Shown one piece after another: positions 48,529 through 59,683 of a stretch of 64,000 nt of DNA. The first letter of the stretch is position 1. Every line of letters starts with the position of its first letter. Source of the DNA: Isoetes taiwanensis (taxonomy: Eukaryota > Streptophyta > Lycopodiopsida > Isoetales > Isoetaceae); the NCBI GenBank assembly GCA_021234155.1, contig JAJEKV010000207.1, forward strand, positions 560,001 to 624,000. The letters run 5' to 3'. Below the pieces are notes generated by a model. It was given only the letters and a program-made list of their open reading frames with translations, searched no databases and had not been told where the DNA came from. A program made the translations under genes and the position numbers.

Positions 48529-48644
48529 TCCCCACTGGGGTGTCTGTGATGTAAAGCTTCATCCATAGTGCAGTAGTTAATCACTGTCCCCACTGGGGTG
48601 TCTGTGATGTAAAGCTGCATCCATAGCGCAGTAGTTAATCACTG
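48529..48644 (+). repeat. 58-bp tandem duplication
   Basis: Two copies begin tccccactggggtgtctgtg at 48529 and 48587. They differ at three bases, one of them CTTC/CTGC. Confidence 0.9.
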
Positions 48645-48651
48645 TAACTCG

Positions 48652-48892
48652 GACATACTTATCCTCGAGTGGAATTCCATGACAAGTTGCAGTCGGATCG
48701 ATGGAGTCGATCTTGTATAATCTTACTTTCCTTTTCTGATTTGTAATTAACATGAAACATTCCTCTCCAACACTGCAAACAATTGCCTATCCAGACGCCT
48801 ACTATTGGAATGTATAAGTTATAGAAATGAGATGCGTACCAGAATTCTGTAGCCATTTTTAATGAGTCGTCTCGAGTTCTCAAAATCATAGG
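48652..48892 (-). pseudogene. Two exon-like stretches of an unrecognised gene
   Basis: The upstream stretch (~48892-48838) reads AYDFENSRRLIKNGYRIL and ends at a donor (TTCTG then GTACGC). The next (~48740-48652) reads RKVRLYKIDSIDPTATCHGI then PLEDKYVRVT. Both read as conserved protein on the same strand in the right order. I cannot name the family. Confidence 0.35.
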
Positions 48893-49387
48893 CGCAATAC
48901 AGGCGGTTGGGAAAAATTCGAATTAGATGAAAGAATAGATTAGCTATGTTTAGGCGAGATAAAAGTAATCAATGCAAGAACTCGGCAGACTGATTTTTAA
49001 AAGCTCACTAAAAGAAGTCGGCGGACGGGGTTTTTTTTTTTTTAGTGAATCTTCGTCACTATTATTTTTCTGTCAAGAATATTTCGAAATCGCATATTGA
49101 GTTCTTTTTAAATTCAAATTTTTTGTGCAGGTAGAAAGCTATTTCTTGGCAGCTCTTTAATTCAGCAGCTCGAGTGCTTATCCAAGCGATCTTCCGGCTC
49201 TGTTACTAGGCGATTCGGAGATGTTTTCTAAAACAAGAGGTGGTGAAGGCGGACGGGGGCAAGGGAGCTGTGGCCCAGGAATTTCAAAATCCATCTCTTC
49301 ATAAGTTTTAGAGGACGTTGATCAGACCCCTATCCAATGTATTTAATCTTCCTTTCCACCACAAAATATAGACTTCTAAAAGGGTCC

Positions 49388-49621
49388 TGAATCTAGGAAA
49401 GTGTCAAGGGCAAAAGTATGCTGGTGGGGTGCAAAAGCAGGCGTCCGGACACATGCTGACAGCACTCATATAGCACCCCATATGGCAGCTAGATGTTACT
49501 GGTACTAGCACACGGTAATTAGGTAATCAATAGAAATATGTAACAACTCCAATTAATAACAAGTGGAATACTATGATAGAATAGTACATCCAGGGTGCTG
49601 AATCTAGGAAAGTGTCAAGGG
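49388..49621. repeat. Direct repeat pair near Copia insertion
   Basis: ctgaatctaggaaagtgtca with aggg after it occurs at 49385-49411 and 49594-49621, ~208 bp apart. The far copy lies ~70 bp left of the Copia target site. Confidence 0.7.
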
Positions 49622-49688
49622 CGTAGAGGCTTCGAGGTTTGAGAATGAACAGGATAGGGTGGCACAGCTGGGGGTCATGAAGAAGCTG

Positions 49689-50348
49689 TGATGATTTTTA
49701 TTGCACTACAAGCTTTAACTTTCAAGAAGATTGTCACAGCAATTCATTCAACTTCAATATATTCTAAGGTCATTCAACACAATATCTTTCAATGGTCATT
49801 AAACTACATAGTCAATAAACCATTGAATACAATTAGAACCAGCTCAATCTATTCATCCAATTTCAGCATCGTTCCCCCTGTGTATAGTCACAACCTCCCA
49901 ATTCTGGCGCTTGCAAGAGGAGCACAGATGTGGTCACTCATCCCCTTGTCTTATAGTCGCCCTGCTGCAGCTTTCCAATCTCAATTAGTCCACTTGTCCA
50001 ATTGTACATCACCTTTATCTAGAAGGTTTATCAACTTGCCTAAAAATCTGGAGTAGATAGACTTGTTGTCCTTAAATTTCGGTCCTAGTTGACTTTGACT
50101 TTGACTAGTCAACCCAAACCCTAAGTGACGGGCAGGGGGTGTCTGATGATTTCTAGCGAGCCTAGCAACACCCGGGTACCACTAGCCCGTCACCTTTGAC
50201 TTTTGCCTTAAAAGTTGACCCTCACCCCTTTGCTTCTCATAGGGTTGACACTTTATATGACTCATGCACATTCTAATCTACGCCTTTGCTTCTCATAGAT
50301 TAGACATGGCAAAAAAATATAATATCACATGACAAGCGTATTTTAACA
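49689..50348 (-). repeat. Copia 3' LTR (left)
   Basis: 660 bp, starting tgatgatttttattgcac and ending gcgtattttaaca on the plus strand. Aligned with the right LTR it differs in about eight small patches, such as cacagcaa/ccgcaaag, ttg/ctg and agcg/actg. Confidence 0.95.
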
Positions 50349-50357
50349 TTCCCCTTC
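50349..50357 (-). promoter_or_regulatory. Polypurine tract of Copia element
   Basis: GAAGGGGAA on the minus strand, directly abutting the 3' LTR and overlapping the stop codon of the polyprotein (50356-50358). This is the plus-strand primer position. Confidence 0.85.
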
Positions 50358-50890
50358 ATGTGATATTGATTTGACTTTGTAACAATGCCCTTATTTGCTG
50401 AAATCTTGAAACTGGCAGGGCCTTTGTAAGAATATCTGCCATTTGATCTACTGTGCTGACATAAGTTAGATGTACTTGGTCTTTCTTCACCATGTCTCTA
50501 ATAAAATGTACTTCTAATTCAATATGTTTTGATCTTTCATGTAGAACTGGATTTTTTTGTCATGGCAATGCAGCTGGTATTGTCACAATATATAACTGTT
50601 GGTCCTGTTTGTGTAAAACCTAACTCTTTCATAAGTCTTCTTTCCCAAACTAACTCCTTTGTCACCAATGATGCTGAGTTATATTCAGCTTCAGCACTAG
50701 AGAGTGCAATGCTAGATTGCTTTTTGCATTTCCATGCAACTGGAGCTCCACCTAACAATACAACATATCCTGAAGTGGATTTCCGTTTGTCCAGGTCTCC
50801 TGCCCAGTCAGCATCACAATAGGCTTGCAATTGCAAGTTAGTATCATTGAATAATATGCCAAATTGTACTGTACCTTTCAAATACTTCAA
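50356..50890 (-). pseudogene. Copia RNase H domain
   Basis: The minus frame contains LKYLKGTVQFG-type entry, then YCDADWAGDLDKRKSTSGYV, SSIALSSAEAEYNSAS and IYCDNTSCIAM, the Ty1/Copia RNase H signature with its catalytic D, E and D. At a run of seven A (~50558) the frame changes. The remaining ~65 residues continue in another register to the stop next to the polypurine tract. A homopolymer length error would explain this. Confidence 0.9.
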
Positions 50891-52040
50891 AATCCTTTTG
50901 GCTGCATTCCAATGTGCTTTCCTGTGATTGTTATTGTATCGCTAAGTATATTATTTGCAAATGCAATATCCGTCGAGTACTGATTGGCTACATATGACAG
51001 ACATCCAATCAAACTCCTATAGGGTACCCTTTCCATTTGTATACTTTCCTTTTCAGTTCTTGGACACATTTCACTAGATATTCTGTGACCAGGTACCATG
51101 GGGGTGGCTGCCACATATGAAATCTCTTCAACATATTTTGGATGTGACCTTGCTGACTTAAGACAAGTATTTTCTGATCCCTGTTTCTGTATACATCAAT
51201 CCCAAGAAATCTCTTTAACTCACCCAGGTCAGTCATCTGGAATCTTCTCTTTAGAATTTCTTTACAATGGTTTAATACTCTATTGCTTTTAGCCACCATA
51301 ATATTGTCATCAACATACAATGCAATGATACACCATTCATCTCCCAGATTAAATCTATATAGATTCCCATCACCATTAAGTTTTTTGAAACCTTGTTCTA
51401 ACAAATATCCATCCATGCATTTGTACCATTCTCTAGGAGACTGTTTGAGACCATACACAGCTCTATTTAGTTTCCAAACTTTCCCTTTTTCTTCATCACA
51501 TTTAGCTGCAGGTTTCAGATAAATTTCTTCTTCCAATTTGGCATTTAAAAATGCTGTGCTCACATCCATGTGATGTATTTCAAAACTACATGCATTAGCA
51601 ATGGCCAGAAGCATTCTTAAACTGTTTATCTTGACTAAAGGTGAAAAAGTTTCATCAAAGTCTTCACCCTTTTTCTGTGTAAACCCTTGTGCAACAAGCC
51701 TGGCTTTAAATTTCTTTGTTTTTCCATCTACTCCAGGTTTTATTCGATATATCCACTTATTTCCAACTATATTTTTGTCTAAGGGCATATCTACTACAGT
51801 GTATGTACCTGTTCTTTTAAAAGCCTTCATTTCCTCTTCCATTGCATGTCTCCAGTGTTTTGCATTAATGTCACTTATGGCTTCATTATAACTTTGAGGT
51901 ACTTTATCAGATTCAAGTACTAGTATGCCAAATACTGTATGAATCTCACCTTCAATTGGCTTCAATCTTTTGCTTTTCTGTCCTCTTTGCTTTCCTTTTG
52001 GGTTTGTCTGGCTTAATAACTTCTTCCTCTTCCATTTCAA
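50887..52040 (-). pseudogene. Copia reverse transcriptase
   Basis: 51009-52040 holds the whole RVT_2 domain: KWIYRIKPGVDGK, ARLVAQGFTQKKG, METHHMD-type palm entry (HHMDVSTAFLNA), and the catalytic YVDDNIMVA. After FLGIDVYRN the frame shifts near 51100 into 50887-51114 (YRSLIGCLSYVANQYSTDIA) and again near 50930 before RNase H. The reverse transcriptase copies the element RNA in virus-like particles. All catalytic residues are still visible. Confidence 0.9.
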
Positions 52041-52461
52041 TGCTTTGATTCATCCTAGGTTCAATTTCTGGCTCTGGGGCTATTTCAGACTCATTATCAG
52101 AGTCACTCATATCCATCTGATCTTTAATTCTCTCCTCCTTATCATTTAGGTTTTGTTTTATTTCTGTCAACTCTTTCAACTCTTCTTCTTTTTTGCATTC
52201 AGACATATCTTCTGAATTTATCTTAGGAATCTTCCTATAGAATTCTTTCTCATTGAAAACAACATCTCTACTAATTATGATTTTCCTTCTTGCAGGATCA
52301 TATAATCTGAATGCCTTAGAATTTGAGTCATACCCTACGAGATATGCTATGTAGGCTCTATCATCCAATTTTTTTCTTAACTCTTCTGGAACATGCACAA
52401 AACACAAACATCCATAAGCCTTTAAATTTTCATAGGTTGGACACTTACCTGTCCACAGCAT
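51952..52461 (-). pseudogene. Copia integrase C-terminal region and linker
   Basis: Starts with LWTGKCPTYENLKAYGCLCF and GYDSNSKAFRLYDPA, the Copia-specific C-terminal integrase block, then an acidic linker to the RT. A frame change near 52525 separates it from the integrase core, and another near 52000 from the RT. The acidic linker frame overlaps the start of the RT frame. Confidence 0.85.
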
Positions 52462-52478
52462 ATCTGGTATGGCTCCTT

Positions 52479-53243
52479 TTATGCTTGAAGATGGCAGCAG
52501 ATTTTGTACATACCTTCTTTGTTTTTAATAGCTTCATCCCAGAGAAAATTCGGAAGTCCTGAATATTTTAGCATGGATCTTACAGCATCAAGCAATGTCC
52601 TGTTCTTTCTTTCTGCAACTCCATTTTGCTGTGGTGAATATCTACATGTTAGTTGTCTCTTAATTCCTCTATTTGCACAAAAAGCTCTAAACTCATCTGA
52701 CACATATTCACCTCCTCTATCAGACCTTATACATTTTATCTTCCTTCCTGTTTCCAACTCTGATTCAGCAGCAAACAATTTCAAGGCATCAAATGCTTGA
52801 TCCTTTGTTTTCAATAAATAGCATTTAGTTCTTCTGCTAAAATCATCTATGAAGCTCATAAAATATTTGTGTCCACTCAAACTTGTAATATTTATTGGAC
52901 CACATAAATCTGTGTGTATTAAGTCCAAAATGCCCTTTGCCCTTTTATTTGACTTTCTGAATGGTAGTCTTGATTGCTTCCCTAATTGACAACCACCACA
53001 CATAAATTTTCCTTCTACTGGTTTAGCAGAGATTAGCCCCTTCTTTCCAAGTGCTTCTATAATGGTAGAATTTGTATGGCAAAGTCTGTTATGCCATAGT
53101 TTCAGATCTGGATATTCAACAACATTTATTTCAGGAAGATGCTCAATATCAAGTCCAAATAGATTCCCAACACGTTTTCCAATAAACTTCAATTCACCAT
53201 CAAAAAACACTTTACATTGAAGTTGCTCAAACAATACTTTGTA
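52479..53243 (-). pseudogene. Copia GAG-pre-integrase and integrase core
   Basis: Contains LKLWHNRLCHTNS and CGGCQLGKQSRLPF (the zinc-binding H-H-C-C module), then DLIHTDLCGPI, FIDDFSRR and RSDRGGEYVSDEF, with the DDE acidic residues D, D and E (NGVAERKNRTLLDA) in place. It is joined in frame to gag-protease except for one TGA (53244-53246), where GGA would be the simplest ancestral codon. Confidence 0.9.
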
Positions 53244-54571
53244 TCAAAAATCTACCAGTTGACAAACAGATATAAGATTTCTCACTAGGCTAGGCACACA
53301 CAAAACTTCTCTCAATTTGACAATTTTTCCATTCAAATCAAACAGTTCTAACACTCCAGAATCTTCTATTTCCTTAATGCCTCCATCTCCAAGTTGGACA
53401 TGTCCTTCTTTCTTCTGCCAGTCTTTAAGCAAATGCAGATCACACATCACACTTTTCTCTGCTCCTGAATCTATTACAACAAACTTGTTATTATCTTTTC
53501 TTGAAGGCAACGAAATATTACAAGTCAAATGTTTTCTTACCTCCACAGTATCATCTTCTGATTCATCTTCACTACTGGCTTGTTTTTCTACTATATTGAT
53601 GCTTGCACCACCTCTGAAGCTTTCCCTTCCTCTACCACCTCTGCCACCTCTGTTTCCACCAGATCTTCCTCTTCCCCTTCCCTTTTTAGGACTTGGACAG
53701 TCTGAGGCAAAATGACCTTTGCCCTCACAATTAAAGCATCTAAATTCTTTTACACTACTATTTGAACATTCACTCCTCAAGTGACCATATTGATTACAAG
53801 AATAACAGGGTCCTAGTTTTTCCTTTTGAAATTTAATAAAACTCCCTTTTTTGGACTTGCCTGTATATAACACTTCAGTTGAATGTTCATCTTCCTCCTG
53901 GCTCCCTCTAGTCTGCTCGAACTCTGTACGAATCATCCAGATAGCATGTTCTTTGGATGTAGCTACATTCCTGAGCAGAGTTGCCAGCTGATGATTATGA
54001 GACACAGACCTTGCCAATGCCAATATCTGATATTGGTCATTTAATATATTCCCAGCTCCCTCAAGATCTGCAATAACAGAATCAAACCTTTCTAGAAAGT
54101 CAGTTAAATTATCTTTTTCAGACAACTTCATCTTTCTTAGCTCCTTTTCCAACATGTCTATTTGTGAAGAGCTTTTTTGTTCATAATGCTTTATGAGATA
54201 ATCCCACATCTCCTTTGGCTTCATGCCTCGAAGTTTCAACTTTAAGGCAGTTCCTACTTTACACATGATTATGGCTTGAGCTTCCATAATCTTTGCATCA
54301 TCACCGCACTTGGAGGACTTCCCCTTTACCAGGTTGCACCTTCAGCTGCAGAGTCACCATCGGTTTTGGTGCTTGAGCTTGCGGCCGGGACTAGATACTC
54401 TGAGCTAGATGCCCCCGCACTTTACGGTATGTGTGGAGCTGCCCTCAAATAGATACCATAACTTCTCAAATTCTAGTACTGACTCTAATACCTTCCTTCC
54501 AAATTTGAAATCCTCCATCTCCTTTAAACACTTCAATAGAGTTCAATAGATTTGCCCGAATCGGTTGTCAT
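53244..54571 (-). pseudogene. Copia gag and protease
   Basis: The likely original start is ATG at 54571, 33 bases from the LTR edge. The first ~95 codons are frame-damaged; from 54287 the frame is open. It has a UBN2-type gag (WDYLIKHYEQKS, LTDFLERFD), two zinc knuckles (CYSCNQYGHLRSEC and CFNCEGKGHFASDC), an RGG-rich stretch (RGRGRSGGNRGGRGG), and the aspartic protease motif VIDSGAEKSVM. Two knuckles rather than one is unusual but known in Copia lineages. The frame ends at the TGA described for integrase. Confidence 0.9.
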
Positions 54572-54591
54572 TATCACATGAGAACTAGTTA

Positions 54592-54602
54592 GCTCGATAC
54601 CA
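54592..54602 (-). promoter_or_regulatory. Primer binding site of Copia element
   Basis: Minus strand TGGTATCGAGC, one base inside the 5' LTR. The usual plant site complementary to initiator tRNA-Met reads TGGTATCAGAGC; here CAG appears as CG. This is the same CAG-to-CG change seen between duplicated sequences elsewhere in the window. Confidence 0.8.
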
Positions 54603-54603
54603 A

Positions 54604-55262
54604 TGATGATTTTTATTGCACTACAAGCTTTAACTTTCAAGAAGATTGTCCGCAAAGAATTCATTCAACTTCAATATATTCTAAGGTCATTCAACACAAT
54701 ATCTTTCAATGGTCATTAAACTACATAGTCAATAAACCATTGAATACAATTAGAACCAGCTCAATCTATTCATCCAATTTCAGCATCGTTCCCCCTGTGT
54801 ATAGTCACAACCTCCCAATTCTGGCGCTTGCAAGAGGAGCACAGATGTGGTCACTCATCCCCTTGTCTTATAGTCGCCCTGCTGCAGCTTTCCAATCTCA
54901 ATTAGTCCACTTGTCCAATTGTACATCACCTTTATCTAGAAGGTTTATCAACTTGCCTAAAAATCTGGAGTAGATAGACTTGCTGTCCTTAAATTTCGGT
55001 CCTAGTTGACTTTGACTTTGACTAGTCAACCCAAACCCTAAGTGGCGGGCAGGGGGTGTCTGATGATTTCTAGCGAGCCTAGCAACACCCGGGTACCACT
55101 AGCCCGCCAACTTTGACTTTTGCCTTAAAAGTTGACCTACTGCCATTGCTTCTCATAGGTCAGCACTTTATATGACTCATGCACATTCTAATCTACTGCC
55201 ACTGCTTCTCATAGATTAGACATGGCAAAAATATAATATCACATGACAACTGTATTTTAACA
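54604..55262 (-). repeat. Copia 5' LTR (right)
   Basis: 659 bp, tgatgatttttattgcac to ctgtattttaaca on the plus strand, nearly identical to the left LTR. It supplies the promoter for minus-strand transcription. The AGCTG target duplication follows at 55263-55267. Confidence 0.95.
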
Positions 55263-55267
55263 AGCTG

Positions 55268-55700
55268 AATAAGTATTGTGACCTTTTATCCGTGTCGTCT
55301 TAAGACAAATTTTCAGCTCCATGTGAAGCGCCTCATCCATGCACCAAGCTCCATTTATGTTAGCAGACGATATGATCCAGCACATGCTATAGAGATTGTT
55401 CAGAGCATGATTAGTAATCTAGGTCAAATGCCTGTGCCAGCAGATGTGTTACCTTGGGATTCGATCACGAACAAGCTTGCTGTGTGGTCGAATGCCGAGG
55501 AGTTATTAGGAAATTAAATTCGTCATCATCGAGGGCAGCATTCAGTTGAGGCACAAAAGGCCCTCATCAGGCAGGCAGAACAAACAAGCCAACCAATGTT
55601 CTACAATCACTATGCATATAGGAGGTGTCGACTTTGCCAATGCTTCGCCTGCAGATATGGCTGAGATTAATGCTACTTTAAATGAAATGAGGAAGACTTT
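55268..55700 (+). pseudogene. Unrecognised coding-looking DNA interrupted by Copia
   Basis: Right of the element a frame reads HVKRLIHAPSSIYVSRRYDP and ITNKLAVWSNAEELLGN. Left of it, 49620-49688 reads EASRFENEQDRVAQLGVMKK, and with the target site rejoined continues LNKYCDLLSVSS. The Copia element seems to have landed in a (pseudo)exon. A frameshift near 55300 and a stop at 55517 follow. Family not recognised. Confidence 0.35.
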
Positions 55701-58200
55701 TCTATACAAAAGGTAATTTACTACAGTAAAATATCATCCTTTTAATATTTAAAAGCATGCTATGCGTGCTTTTAAATCAATTTAATTCACGGCAGACGTG
55801 CTTTCTGCGTTGATTTAAAAGCACACATGGCGCGAATTGCGTTAACAGACATGCTTTAAATCAATTCAATTCGTGCGAGGCGTGCCTTCTACACAGCATA
55901 AAGCACACATGGCATGCACAATCACAAGTCACTTAAATGGCACACACATGTCAATTAAATGGCACATATTTTGACCACACTTAAATGGCACAAAAAAGGC
56001 GGAGCATTTACGGCACAAATATGCACAAATGGCATACCCAAAAAGTGCCATTTATGTAGGGAATGCCATTTATATACTTATTTTTGTAGTAGTGTTTTCA
56101 TCGTATCTGATTGAATTTAAGCCATTTAGATCCCAATAAATTGGGTTTCCTCCAAGTTCGAATTTAAATGTCTTGGATTTCGTCAAATGCAACTCCTTCA
56201 TGCCAGAATGGAGAGGTTTCAATCATATAAAAAGCAGAAAAAAATTTTGAAGCGGAACTCTAAGGAAACCCTTCTCTGTACCTGATTGTTGCTATAAGGA
56301 CTTCCCGGATCGTCAATTTCAACTACTATAACCCTTCCTCGATTGAAAACCATCGAAGGAAAAGCTAAGAACAAAAAAAAATTCCTTTCCTAGCTTCAAG
56401 AATAGCCGTAGAAATTTAATTCTAAGAGTTAATTACCGGTGGATATCTTCCACCCCGAAAAACTATATTCTTGTGGAAACCCTTCCCTGCTTCCAGGATT
56501 TCAAGGATTTTTTTTTTTTGAGGGTAAGAAATTTTTGATTAATATAAAAATGGTACACGACCTTCTTGTGGGCTCCACAATAGGCCAGATAGGAAGTATA
56601 CAATGCTCCTGGTCACCAGATAGACAGAATTGTCACGAGAAATACAAGCAGCCATCAAACTGAAAAACTACCTTAAGATCATATCCATGTACTATGGTCA
56701 CAGTCCTCAACCTCTTCTTCGTCCCTGCAAGATGATATGCTCCTCATTGTTTTAGTTCTTTCAGTACTTTAGTGCATGGCCTTCTTCCCAACTGTTGAAG
56801 GTACTATGGGAGAGTAGTAACATTTGTAGAGTGCAACAAAAAATCATTCCTCAAGATCCTGAAGAACGCAACCGAAGGAATACCTAGAAGAATAAGATAC
56901 GTTGCTAAAAGGATGCACTAGACTGCATGGGAACACCTGAAGATCTGCCTTCTTCTCCTATTAGCAGTACTATACAGGCTATCTTCCTCTTCCAGAAATA
57001 CACTCCACTACCAAGAACCCAGCCCGCAAGATTTTAAGCAGAAGTATAACTGTACTAGGCAAGATTGCCAATTGTCTTCCCACTAGCAAGGTACTATAGG
57101 CGCTTCTCCAAGAGCACCCTTCAATATTAGAGCAGCCCACTATTCCACTTATGTAAATGCCTCAACCTCTTCTCTGCAATAGAGGTACTATAGACCAAGC
57201 TACTCTTTCCAAGTAAAACCTCAAGGCAAAGAAGCACATATCTAACAGTTCAGAATACTACAGGAGAAAGCTGATAACAATTCCAATGAAAATTATCCTA
57301 AAGAAGCCTCCAGCAAGATGTTGCACCCACAAGAATCATACTTACCAGAGCCCAATACGAGAAAGGCATATCCAGCATAGGTCTCCCGTCCAATGACTAG
57401 AACATCTCTCCCTTGCTATGCTTTGGCAGTCGTGACTCCCACTCCAGCTGGGATGAAGAGGGGGGATGGCTCAGAGTTGATACAAAGACACCAATACAGA
57501 AGCCCTGTACCTTGAAATTTACATATGCAGCAGGTGTATCAATCAAAATCTGATTAATATTGCAAGAAGTGCAGAAGCACCGCAGGGGGTGCAGCCTATC
57601 CATTGCAATGAGTGCAACAGTCCAGCTCCTTGCAAACATATGGCAGTGAGTGCAGTCTTCCCATTGCAGTGAGTGCAATAAAGAGAACCAAGCCTTTAGC
57701 CAACCAGCATGCAAAAGTAAACAAAGACATGACTGAAAGAATATGTCTAAATATCACCAAGAGCCCAAGCAGTAGCCGAACATGGTGCTTACCTAGACTA
57801 TGCTCTGTCTGAACAAAAGAATCTCATGGCAAAAAATGAGATTAGCCCTTACCCATTCTCAGCCTGTTGCTCGTGGAAGAAAAGTTTGAAGTAGCGGCCA
57901 TACTTCAGCCTAATCCCTGTTGCAACAGACCCAAGTGAAATGGTGCTGGAAAAACCTCCGGATCTGCTATGGTAACTGCGAGACAGAGGCAGCTTGATCG
58001 CTGCCCTTCCAGTCTACGATGATATCAAATCCTTCAGGTGCTCGGGCGGCCGTGCCGCCGCCCTAGTTAGGGCACAACATTTTTCCCCGCCATCGTCCTC
58101 ATTTCAAGGAAATTTGCAAGGGTTTCTGTTCTGAAACTTGGAAGGGTTTCAGTTTCTTTTTTTTAATAACCCCAAACGTGGGGAGATAGTGTGAGCGAGT
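55701..58200. other. Intergenic DNA with a small foldback
   Basis: gtgcttttaaatcaa (55766-55780) and its exact complement (55810-55824) form a 15-bp inverted repeat, followed by repeated aaatggcaca words to ~56000. From 56.1 to 58.1 kb I see no supportable gene; repeated ggtactat words between 56.8 and 57.2 kb are noted only. Confidence 0.45.
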
Positions 58201-58219
58201 AAAACTGGCACAATGTACC

Positions 58220-58334
58220 AGTTCAAGGTTTTTGGGATGCCATTCTGGCATGTACCGGTGGGGTCCCGCGACCGGCGTTAGCCGGGAGCGGGTCACCGGT
58301 ACATGACAGAATGGCAGACCAAAAAACTTGAACT
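58220..58334. mobile_element. Foldback element with nested hairpin
   Basis: 41-bp arms (58220-58260 and 58294-58334) are inverted repeats with four mismatches by eye. Between them is a second stem, ccggc-gtta-gccgg. Small foldback MITEs look like this. No target duplication was determined. Confidence 0.65.
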
Positions 58335-58369
58335 AACAATATGGTATTTGGGGAGCGATTTTTGGGAAG

Positions 58370-58436
58370 CGATTTGGCACGGGAAGAAGCAGACGAAGCA
58401 AGCGATTTGGCATGGCAAGAAGCAGATGAAGCGAAT
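58370..58436 (+). repeat. 33-bp minisatellite, two units, in frame
   Basis: agcgatttggcacgggaaga and agcgatttggcatggcaaga begin successive 33-bp units. In the 58341-58529 frame they give SDLAREEADEA and SDLAWQEADEA. The frame itself is short and not otherwise supported. Confidence 0.75.
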
Positions 58437-59087
58437 TTTCACTGTATGATCTGTTCTACTGCCCAAAAAAGTATGGATCTGCAGATTTTGTATGCTTTGT
58501 TCTTCATCGGCTCTGTTTTCCCAATCTAGTGCAGGGCTGTAGAAATAAACACAATAAGCACCGATCACATTGATTAGGCGGAAGCAAGAACATCTACTCC
58601 TTATGGAACTTCGGGTGCCAAAGTGCGGGAAGCCTTCAAGCTAAAGATTCATGCTAAAGATTCAAAGACATGAAAAGAAAAATAGATTCCAAAGGTTTTT
58701 GTGCCTCCAACCATCGTCAGAAGCTCTAGCTCTGACGGCAAGCTCTGTCTGTCGCCAAGCCCTGTTCTTCGACGCCGTTGTCTACCATCGAACGAAAAAA
58801 CAGAGGATTTGTTGTTGTTAACCGGATGGAAAACTGGATATGCGGAATGGGCGACTGGAATACCATTCTGCAATAGAATGGGATGACACGTGGCAGCACG
58901 AAATTAACAGAACGACAAAAATCGCGACCCAAATACCATATTGTGGCGTAAAAGAAAGCAGAAGGATGAATAAATATCCTGCACGACTTTTGGTATTTAG
59001 AAGCGCAACAATGTCGCAATACTATTATATATGGAATGACTGGTTTGGGAACAGCCATCCTTTATGTCACTTGAATACCAATTTTGG

Positions 59088-59162
59088 CTTATAATGGCCT
59101 GGCGGCGGGCCAGGTTACGAGCGGCGCCACCGTGACCTGGCCCGCCGCCAGGCCATTATAAG
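59088..59162. other. Perfect 28-bp inverted repeat (hairpin)
   Basis: Arms 59088-59115 and 59135-59162 are exactly complementary over 28 bp, starting cttataatggcctggcggcg, with a 19-base loop. It could be a MITE remnant or the 5' boundary of the recombinase element that follows. Perfect identity suggests recent origin or selection. Confidence 0.9.
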
Positions 59163-59221
59163 TCGAAATAGCCTACTCTTGGCCATTACCCGACATAAAG
59201 GTCCAGACCATGCAATTTCGT

Positions 59222-59257
59222 CCGCCACGTGTGGAGTGACGTGGCGGAGGTATAAAA
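59222..59257 (+). promoter_or_regulatory. Hairpin, G-box and TATA promoter
   Basis: ccgccacgt (59222-59230) pairs with acgtggcgg (59239-59247). The left arm and loop create the G-box cacgtg. TATAAAA follows at 59251-59257. It lies ~430 bp upstream of the recombinase exon in the same orientation. This is the third hairpin-then-TATA arrangement in the window. Confidence 0.55.
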
Positions 59258-59683
59258 CGTTTATTTTTCACGTCAGCAACCCCTTTTTTGCGTTGTCGTC
59301 GAAGTCCGACAATGGTGCTCTATGTTTTGCTAACTTCAGCTATGGCGCTCATTGCTTTTTTGGTCGGTGCTGTGCTTCAATCTGCTATTGCTACTCGCTG
59401 ATAGAATTTGGCGAAGTTTTGCGAATTTCTTGAGAGGTTTTTTAATTTTTGGATCTCCGGCTATGGTGCTTGTTGCTTTCTTGTCGGGCGAAGCGTTCTA
59501 ATCTTCTGATGCGGCTTCATTACGAAGTTTGGCGTTTGTAGAGAGGTTTCTTGCATGTTCTTGATAAAAGTTATTGCATGCAAGTTTTTCCTTGTTTAGC
59601 ATCTTTAACAAGTGTTTGGAGGTGCGCGATCTTCAAAATGGTAATCATTCATGTTGTAATGTTAGATTGAGATCAGTTTTCAG

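Larger units (their letters stand above)
49689..55262 (-). mobile_element. Ty1/Copia LTR retrotransposon, structurally complete, ORF broken
   Basis: Two ~660-bp LTRs (TG...CA) flank a minus-strand gag-protease-integrase-RT-RNase H region in Copia order. The target duplication AGCTG is perfect (49684-49688 and 55263-55267). A tRNA-Met-type primer site lies inside the right LTR and a polypurine tract inside the left one. The polyprotein carries at least one nonsense codon and five frame changes. LTR differences are few and mostly fall at CAG/CTG words, so the element may be younger and less damaged than it looks. Confidence 0.95.

Noticed and set aside
57397-57714. 105-codon minus frame
   Set aside because: No motif, splice context or repeat support.
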